Notes under the pieces: model-generated
What the model was told of the DNA's origin: nothing
Databases searched by the model: none
The model's input: only the letters and a program-made list of their open reading frames with translations
Source: Bacillota bacterium
GTDB taxonomy: Bacteria > Bacillota > Clostridia > Lachnospirales > Lachnospiraceae
Reading direction: 5' to 3'
Assembly: GCA_023421075.1 (NCBI GenBank)
Contig: JAEZUM010000067.1
Span: 1-26,982, forward strand
DNA: 26,982 nt
Position numbers and translations under genes: made by a program
In this document: piece after piece, positions 21,993-26,982 of the stretch
How the letters are laid out: each line of letters starts with the position of its first letter
How positions within the stretch are numbered: the first letter of the stretch is position 1

Positions 21993-23126
21993 ATGGAGTT
22001 AAGAAAACTGGAGAAATTGGGAATAGACACTTCCCTTTTGGGATTTGGATGTATGCGTTTTCCCAAGAATGCGGATGGCAGTATTGATGAAGTGACGTCC
22101 GAGAGGATGATAGATCTTGCATATCAAAGCGGTGTAAATTATTTTGATACTGCTTATGTGTATCATGAGGGAAAGAGTGAGATATTTACAGGAAAGGCAC
22201 TTGACCGTTATGAAAGAAGCAGTTATTATCTCGCTACCAAGCTTCCCTGCTGGCTTGTGGAGAAGACGGAGGATGCAGAGCGCCTTTTAAAGGAACAGTT
22301 AGAGAAGTTGAATAAGGATTATATTGATTTCTATCTGTTACACGCGTTGAATCGTGCCAGCTTTGATAAGATGGTAAGCTTAGGAGTGCTTGAAGAAATG
22401 GATCGTCTAAAGGCTGAGGGTAAGATTAGATATCTTGGCTTCTCCTTCCATGATGAATATGAGGCCTTTGAACATATTATTAAGTTCCGTGACTGGGATT
22501 TCTGCCAGATACAATTAAACTACATGGATACAGAAGAGCAGGCTGGAATGAAGGGATATGAACTGGCAGAGGAGCTGGGAGTTCCTGTAATTGTTATGGA
22601 GCCTATCAAAGGGGGTTCCCTTGCCAAGCTTCCGGAGGAAGCCGCTCAGTATCTTGAGGAGCAGGAGACCGGAAGATCAGCTGCTTCTTGGGCACTTCGT
22701 TGGGTTGGTAGTTTTGAGAATGTGAAAGTAATCCTCAGCGGTATGTCAGACGAAGAACAGGTTCGGGATAATCTGGATACCTTTGAGAATTTCAAGGCGT
22801 TGAATGAGAAAGAGATGCAGGCAATTACAAAGGTAGCAGAGGTCTTAAGAAGCAGAGTGAAGAATGGCTGTACCGGCTGTGCTTATTGTATGCCGTGTCC
22901 TGCCGGTGTAGATATTCCGAAGAATTTTAGTATCTGGAATAGCTATGGAATGTATAATAACGAGGGCGAACTGAACTGGTTATGGTCTCATGATATTGCA
23001 GAGGCTGCCAAGGCAGCGAGCTGTGTGGATTGTGGTCAGTGCGAAGAGGCATGCCCACAGAGGTTAAATATTCGTACGGACTTAAAGAGCTTGCAGCTTG
23101 AGATTGATACTGTATTAAAGAAATAA
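21993..23126 (+). CDS. Aldo/keto reductase with C-terminal ferredoxin-like 4Fe-4S domain
   Basis: A 377-aa cytosolic NAD(P)H-dependent oxidoreductase. The AKR barrel (1-280) has the catalytic tetrad Asp52 (NYFDTAYVYH), Tyr57, Lys83 (ATKLP) and His117 (YLLHALN). The C-terminus carries cysteines in GCTGCAYCMPCPAGVDIP (293, 296, 299, 302) and SCVDCGQCEEACP (344, 347, 350, 354), consistent with one or two 4Fe-4S clusters. This AKR plus Fe-S form is common in anaerobes and may couple reduction to ferredoxin-type electron flow; the substrate is unknown. AGGAGG lies 8 nt before the ATG. A hairpin terminator follows. Confidence 0.92.
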   Translation: MELRKLEKLGIDTSLLGFGCMRFPKNADGSIDEVTSERMIDLAYQSGVNYFDTAYVYHEGKSEIFTGKALDRYERSSYYLATKLPCWLVEKTEDAERLLKEQLEKLNKDYIDFYLLHALNRASFDKMVSLGVLEEMDRLKAEGKIRYLGFSFHDEYEAFEHIIKFRDWDFCQIQLNYMDTEEQAGMKGYELAEELGVPVIVMEPIKGGSLAKLPEEAAQYLEEQETGRSAASWALRWVGSFENVKVILSGMSDEEQVRDNLDTFENFKALNEKEMQAITKVAEVLRSRVKNGCTGCAYCMPCPAGVDIPKNFSIWNSYGMYNNEGELNWLWSHDIAEAAKAASCVDCGQCEEACPQRLNIRTDLKSLQLEIDTVLKK

Positions 23127-23161
23127 AGGAATTTAAGGTAATCATCAGAGGATAATCCAAT

Positions 23162-23202
23162 AAGGCAAATCATAATTTGAATATTATGGTTTGCCTTGTT
23201 AT
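23162..23202 (+). terminator. Terminator after the aldo/keto reductase
   Basis: AAGGCAAATCATAAT (23162-23176) and ATTATGGTTTGCCTT (23183-23197) form a 15-bp stem with one G-U pair and a 6-nt loop, followed by a T-rich TTGTTATT. It lies 36 bases after the stop. Confidence 0.75.
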
Positions 23203-23213
23203 TATATAGATGA

Positions 23214-23423
23214 TATACTAAAGCGGAGTGAGCATCTTGCAAGCTTGCTTGCATAGATGCGATCGTAGCAAAAGACCATGAATATGGTTTTATTCATGGT
23301 ATACTAAAGCGGAGTGAGCAAAATGCGAGAATAACACTCGCATAACAAACTTGCTTGCATAGATGCGATCGTAGCAAAAGACCATGAATATGGTTTTATT
23401 CATGGTATACGAAAGCGGAGTGA
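23214..23423 (+). repeat. Two-and-a-bit tandem hairpin repeats upstream of the LysR gene
   Basis: Unit 1 (23214-23299, 86 bp) and unit 2 (23300-23405, 106 bp) share an identical 21-bp head (TATACTAAAGCGGAGTGAGC, then A) and an identical 57-bp tail that contains GCGATCGTAGC and a perfect 10-bp hairpin, ACCATGAATA/TATTCATGGT. The middle differs: 9 bp in unit 1, 29 bp in unit 2. In each unit the middle forms its own hairpin, GCATCTTGCAAG/CTTGCATAGATGC in unit 1 and ATGCGAG/CTCGCAT in unit 2. A third head fragment with one change (TATACGAAAGCGGAGTGA) lies at 23406-23423, 28 bases before the LysR ATG. With the AKR terminator, this fills the 325-base gap. Confidence 0.85.
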
Positions 23424-23451
23424 TTTGCATTGCTTTATTAGGAGGAACTCT

Positions 23452-24369
23452 ATGAACATAGATTTAGAGTATTATCGTATCTTCTATCATGTAGCCAAAT
23501 CGGGCAGCTTTACAAAAGCGGGGGAGGAACTGTGTATTTCACAACCTGCGGTCAGCCAGGCGATGAAGCTTCTTGAGACTACTCTGGGAAGCAAGCTTTT
23601 TGTCCGAATCCCAAAGGGAGTCAAACTTACTCCGGAAGGGGAGGTACTTTACAGCTATGTTCAGAGGGGCTATGAGTATATATTAATGGGAGAGGCGAAG
23701 TTTCAGAAGATGCTTGATCTGGAGAACGGCGAGATTAGAATCGGTGCCAGTGATATGACTCTACAATTTTATCTTTTGCCCTACCTGGAGCAATTTCATG
23801 AGAGATTTCCTCGGATAAAAGTTATGGTAACGAATGCACCGACTCCGGAGACCTTAGAATATCTATATGAGGGGAAGATTGATTTTGGTATCGTAAGCGA
23901 GCCCTTTGAAGCCAAAGCTGAGATTGAGATTACAAGGATTATGGAAATTCAGGATATCTTTGTAGCCGGTAATCGCTTTCGACATCTTAAGGATCAGACC
24001 TTGAGCTATAAAGCCTTGGAGAACTTGCCGATTATATGTCTGGAACATAACACAAGCACCAGGAGATATATTGATGAATTTCTAAGGGCAAATGATGTAG
24101 AACTGAAGCCTGAATTTGAATTGGCTATGAGTGACATTATTGTCAGATTTGCGAGCCGTAATCTGGGTATCGGGTGTGTGGTAAAGGATTTTGCCAAGGA
24201 TGCGCTGGAGAACGGGGATCTTTTTGAATTAAAGTTTAGCCCAGAGATTCCGAGAAGGCATTTTTGTATTATTACAGGCAATAATAATCCGATCTCTACC
24301 GCAGCAAAGGAACTCCTTAGAATGCTGGACAGTAGCATAAGCCAGGTAGATGCCGGATATGATAAATGA
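23452..24369 (+). CDS. LysR family transcriptional regulator
   Basis: A 305-aa regulator. The winged HTH occupies about residues 1-60 (YYRIFYHVAKSGSFTKAGEELCISQPAVSQAMKLLETTLG), and the substrate-binding domain follows (GEIRIGASDMTLQFYLLPYLEQFHERFPRIKV ... KIDFGIVSEPFE ... DIFVAGNRF). LysR proteins act as tetramers responding to a small inducer. An in-frame TTG at 23425 exists, but AGGAGG lies 6 nt before the ATG at 23452. The unusual tandem repeats lie immediately upstream, so the promoter must lie in or before them. The target genes are unknown; it is followed 37 bases later by dut. Confidence 0.92.
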   Translation: MNIDLEYYRIFYHVAKSGSFTKAGEELCISQPAVSQAMKLLETTLGSKLFVRIPKGVKLTPEGEVLYSYVQRGYEYILMGEAKFQKMLDLENGEIRIGASDMTLQFYLLPYLEQFHERFPRIKVMVTNAPTPETLEYLYEGKIDFGIVSEPFEAKAEIEITRIMEIQDIFVAGNRFRHLKDQTLSYKALENLPIICLEHNTSTRRYIDEFLRANDVELKPEFELAMSDIIVRFASRNLGIGCVVKDFAKDALENGDLFELKFSPEIPRRHFCIITGNNNPISTAAKELLRMLDSSISQVDAGYDK

Positions 24370-24406
24370 TAAATTGCATCAAAACAAACAGTAAGAAGGA
24401 GATACT

Positions 24407-24841
24407 ATGCCAAATATAAAGATAAAATATTTTAATGAACACATCGAAAAACTACAATATATTAAGAATAAGTCCGATTGGATCGATTTGCGTGCCGCTG
24501 AGCAGGTAGAGCTAAAAGCAGGAGAGTTTAAATTAATCCCTCTGGGTATTGCCATGGAGCTGCCCAAGGGCTATGAAGCACATATTGTACCAAGAAGCAG
24601 CACCTTTAAGAATTTTGGGATTCTTCAGACGAATTCTACCGGAATCGTGGATGAAAGCTACTCCGGTGATAACGACCAATGGTTCTTTCCTGCTTTAGCG
24701 ATGAGAGATACCGTCATCAATGTGAACGATCGTATCTGTCAATTTCGAATCGTGGAGCATCAGCCCAGAATTGAATTCACTGAAGTAACTGAGCTTGGGA
24801 ATGCGGATCGTGGCGGACATGGAAGTACCGGTAAACAATAA
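24407..24841 (+). CDS. dut: dUTP diphosphatase (trimeric dUTPase)
   Basis: A 144-aa cytosolic enzyme that hydrolyses dUTP to dUMP, keeping uracil out of DNA. The five dUTPase motifs are recognisable: SDWIDLRA (23-30), PRSST (62-66), GIVDESYSGDNDQW (79-92, with the catalytic Asp82), RICQFRI (109-115) and RGGHGSTG (135-142). Motif 1 has WIDL for the usual AGxDL, and motif 5 has His for the usual Phe that stacks on the uracil. Length is normal. AAGGAG lies 5 nt before the ATG. A related dCTP/dUTP enzyme is possible but less likely given motif 3. Confidence 0.88.
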   Translation: MPNIKIKYFNEHIEKLQYIKNKSDWIDLRAAEQVELKAGEFKLIPLGIAMELPKGYEAHIVPRSSTFKNFGILQTNSTGIVDESYSGDNDQWFFPALAMRDTVINVNDRICQFRIVEHQPRIEFTEVTELGNADRGGHGSTGKQ

Positions 24842-24888
24842 TAATAGCGGTTATTTAACTAATTTAGACTTTTGGTTGGAGGTATACT

Positions 24889-25587
24889 ATGGCAGGGGTA
24901 ATGACCCATATGGTTATAGCAAGGGAGATCATAAAGCTTCTTCCGGAGGGGACCATTCAGGAAGAAGGGCTGTTCTATCTGGGGAACCTGGCTCCTGATG
25001 CTATTCATGCCAGAGAGGGATATATCAGAGATTTTAAAAAACATACACACTTTCGTGATAATATTCGTGATATCGATTTTTTACTAGAGGAAAATCAGAA
25101 TAGTTATCGGAAGAGGCTCGAAGATTTTATTGCGATACATAGGGATCGGAACGATGGTCTCTATGATCTTTACCGGGGATACGTGTCGCATATTTTAGCG
25201 GATGAGCTATTCATACGGACCGTACGCGCGGAGTTTTGTGAGGTTATGGACCAGCTTAACATAGCGCAGAATGACCCGCGTTTCTTTGAGTACATTATTC
25301 GAGATATGAATCGAAATGATATGCTTCTGGTGAAGCAGTATAAAGACATGGAGGAAGTCAAACGGCAGGTCGAAGGGGTATCAATTCATGAAATTGATGA
25401 TTTTCTAAGCCTTCGGGAGATGCGGGATAGTATGGAATGGCTGATCCGGAGGCATTTATATGAGGAGCAGGAGCTTGTACAACCTTTGTATATAACTTAT
25501 GACAGGACACTTGCGTATATTCAGGAAGCAGCCAAGGAGATCGTTGCAAAGCTCTCAGAGGGGAGTAGCCGGCTCCGTATGTTCTAG
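24889..25587 (+). CDS. Zinc-dependent phospholipase C family protein
   Basis: A 232-aa protein with the metal-ligand pattern of the Zn-dependent phospholipase C / S1-P1-like fold: THMVIAREI (His7), YLGNLAPDAIH (30-40, Asp37), KKHTHFRD (His52, His54) and RGYVSHILADELF (96-108, His101, Asp105). No signal peptide is visible, so it is probably cytosolic, unlike secreted bacterial PLCs. Its substrate is unknown. TTGGAGG precedes the ATG by about 8 nt. It converges with the VOC gene, whose stop is only 11 bases away, with no visible terminator between. Confidence 0.8.
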   Translation: MAGVMTHMVIAREIIKLLPEGTIQEEGLFYLGNLAPDAIHAREGYIRDFKKHTHFRDNIRDIDFLLEENQNSYRKRLEDFIAIHRDRNDGLYDLYRGYVSHILADELFIRTVRAEFCEVMDQLNIAQNDPRFFEYIIRDMNRNDMLLVKQYKDMEEVKRQVEGVSIHEIDDFLSLREMRDSMEWLIRRHLYEEQELVQPLYITYDRTLAYIQEAAKEIVAKLSEGSSRLRMF

Positions 25588-25598
25588 TTGAAGCCGGT

Positions 25599-25982
25599 CT
25601 ATTCGACAATCTCAATCTGATTCCCATCCGGATCAAGAACACAGCTTTCATAATATCCGTCACCTGTTGTCCTGGGTTGGCTTAACACAGTATAACCGTC
25701 TTGTTCAAGAGAGGCGGTAAGGGTATCTACTGCAGCTTTACTGCCGGCGCTGAAGGCTAGGTGAATGTAGCCAGTCTGGTAAGATGCGGGCTGCAGCTGT
25801 ACCAGGTTCGGTCTGGTCATTAATTCTAGTCGGGTATCATCCGCAAAGGTTAAGAAAAAGGTACGCAGTCCTGTATTCTTGTTATGATAACCGTCATTGG
25901 ATACTGCTTTAAAGTAAGTCTCATAGAACAGCTTCATCTGCTCGAGCTGATTGGTATATAAGGCAATATGATTAATCTTCAT
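25599..25982 (-). CDS. VOC (glyoxalase/bleomycin-resistance) family protein
   Basis: A 127-aa cytosolic protein with two paired beta-alpha-beta-beta-beta modules. The four expected metal ligands are present: His5 (INHIALY), Glu53 (RLELM), His74 (YIHLAF) and Glu124 (NQIEIVE), so it may be a metal-dependent lyase of the lactoylglutathione-lyase type or another VOC enzyme. Length is typical. A longer start at 26000 exists, but AAAGGAG lies 7-8 nt before the ATG at 25982. Confidence 0.87.
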   Translation of the reverse strand: MKINHIALYTNQLEQMKLFYETYFKAVSNDGYHNKNTGLRTFFLTFADDTRLELMTRPNLVQLQPASYQTGYIHLAFSAGSKAAVDTLTASLEQDGYTVLSQPRTTGDGYYESCVLDPDGNQIEIVE

Positions 25983-26051
25983 GATTAATTCTCCTTTCAA
26001 TTATTATAAAAGTACGGTAGGTTTTATACGATAAAATATGCTGTTACATCA

Positions 26052-26552
26052 TTAAAAGTTATCCTGTATAATCACCGGAACCACATATGGCTGTTCTAAG
26101 TTCTTCTCCATGACGTAATAGCACAGGATACGATCATTCTCCACCTTGAATTTATGGTATTCTGTTGGTTGATAACCCATTCTTAAATAAAAATCATAAG
26201 ACGGAAGAGAAGCATCCAGAAAAGAAGTGGAGAAGCTTTGCGCGATCTCTGCCTCCAGAGCCTCCATTATGGCTCTTCCATAGCCTTTTCCGTGATACTC
26301 AGGTAACACATATACCCGGCCGATATAACGACCTTCCATGGTGCCTGTACCGGCGATTCGTTCTGCTTCATCCATTATCACAGATACCCTATTCTCCCTT
26401 ATATCGTTCTTGATATTTTCTTCATTGTGATGTTGCAGGAAGAAATTTACTGCCTCCGGTAGATAATAGTACGGGTATATCGATTGTACCGTGCTATGTA
26501 CAAGGTCAATAATCACGTTAAAATCTTCTAACGTCGCTTTTCGTATCTTCAT
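26052..26552 (-). CDS. GNAT family N-acetyltransferase
   Basis: A 166-aa protein beginning MKIRKATLEDFNVIIDLVHS, with the acetyl-CoA loop RVYVLPEYHGKGYGRAIMEALEAEI and ASLPSYDFYLRMGYQPTEYHKF near the C-terminus. The acceptor is unknown. GGAGG lies 5 nt before the ATG at 26552; the longer start at 26576 lacks a site. It precedes the VOC gene on the same strand by about 70 bases and could share its transcript. Confidence 0.85.
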   Translation of the reverse strand: MKIRKATLEDFNVIIDLVHSTVQSIYPYYYLPEAVNFFLQHHNEENIKNDIRENRVSVIMDEAERIAGTGTMEGRYIGRVYVLPEYHGKGYGRAIMEALEAEIAQSFSTSFLDASLPSYDFYLRMGYQPTEYHKFKVENDRILCYYVMEKNLEQPYVVPVIIQDNF

Positions 26553-26738
26553 ATTATCCTCCGATCCTATCCTCATGGCAATAAAGTGTAATATTTAGTA
26601 AATTATAACATACCCCATAGGAATGGCAAGTATCAAAGAAAACGAAATCTAATGATAAGTAAATGACATTCTGAATGAACATAATCTGTTCTTATGCCAA
26701 GTATAATTAATATTGATTTTACTTATATAGATTGTTGG

Positions 26739-26767
26739 TTTATACTTACTAAGTAATTGGGTATAAT
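26739..26767 (+). promoter_or_regulatory. Candidate promoter of purA
   Basis: TTTATA (26739-26744), 17 bases and a perfect TATAAT (26762-26767) lie 62 bases before the purA ATG. The -35 is weak. The 276-base gap 26553-26828 is otherwise AT-rich, with no terminator or riboswitch recognised. Confidence 0.5.
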
Positions 26768-26828
26768 AATTCTACTGTGATAACCGAGCTACGATGGGTA
26801 TATCGCAAAAGCCAAGGAGGATATTATA

Positions 26829-26982
26829 ATGGTTAAAGCAATTGTAGGCGCCAATTGGGGCGATGAGGGAAAAGGTAAGATTACTGACATGCTTGGACAA
26901 GAAGCAGATATCATCGTAAGATATCAGGGAGGCAGCAATGCCGGCCACACGATTATCAATGAGTACGGTAAATTTGCTCTTC
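26829..26982 (+). CDS. purA: Adenylosuccinate synthetase (5' part)
   Basis: The first 51 codons are present and the frame is open at the window edge. The protein begins MVKAIVGANWGDEGKGKITD, the GTP-binding GxxWGDEGKGK P-loop of PurA, followed by VRYQGGSNAGHTI, which binds IMP and GTP. PurA joins aspartate to IMP using GTP, the first step from IMP to AMP; PurB (in this window) completes it. GGAGG lies about 8 nt before the ATG. Confidence 0.95.
   Translation, partial: MVKAIVGANWGDEGKGKITDMLGQEADIIVRYQGGSNAGHTIINEYGKFAL

Noticed and set aside
23214..23423. CRISPR-like array
   Set aside because: Only two full units, unequal lengths, long conserved parts (57 bp) and no cas genes; the pattern is a duplicated hairpin element.

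Overview
The window is AT-rich, tightly packed bacterial DNA. Shine-Dalgarno sites are strong (AGGAGG/GGAGG), promoters are sigma-A-like (TTGAnn-N17-TATAAT), and the protein families (LCP, TagF-like, Fe-S PurF, LysR, TetR) are typical of a low-GC Firmicute. The best guess, by inference only, is a Clostridia genome of the Lachnospiraceae type. No tRNA, rRNA or CRISPR array was seen.

Layout. (1) 1-1764, minus: a sulfur amino-acid operon of a cystathionine gamma-synthase/lyase-type enzyme followed by a MalY/PatB-type C-S lyase cut by the window edge. (2) 1898-9086: an envelope region with an LCP-family cell-wall ligase, a lipoprotein, a divergent SLC13/YbiR-like transporter, an acyltransferase-3 membrane protein, and a large GT2 plus TagF-type fusion ending at a clear terminator. 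(3) 9187-13385: de novo purine genes purC, purF and purB. The purC-purF gap holds a 116-nt inverted-repeat element and the purF-purB gap a 243-nt possibly structured leader; the unit ends at a 15-bp hairpin terminator. purA starts at the right edge of the window, about 13.4 kb further on. (4) 13387-15246: a complete-looking group IIC intron with its reverse transcriptase/maturase, inserted directly behind the purB terminator as expected for this class. (5) 15262-17324: a degenerate HMA protein (minus), then GNAT, a TIM-barrel isomerase-like protein and an orphan 110-aa protein (plus). (6) 17440-20029, minus: a TetR regulator and an ABC exporter (ATPase, permease), with two matching palindromic operators over the regulator promoter. 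The TetR gene appears to start at ATT. (7) 20072-26552: small metabolic genes: PNPOx-like, GNAT, a small DGPTS-motif membrane protein, a Fe-S aldo/keto reductase, LysR, dUTPase, a Zn-dependent PLC-like protein, VOC and GNAT. (8) 26739-26982: purA promoter and 5' end.

How the genes fit together. The purine genes supply steps of IMP synthesis (PurF, PurC, PurB) and the branch to AMP (PurB, PurA). The envelope genes are consistent with making, modifying and attaching a phosphodiester-linked wall polymer. The TetR/ABC unit looks like a self-repressing export operon. The features least explained by ordinary genes are the two-unit hairpin repeat in front of the LysR gene (23214-23423), the purC-purF inverted repeat, the purF-purB leader, the paired TTGAC-N7-GTCAA operators, and the ATT start.
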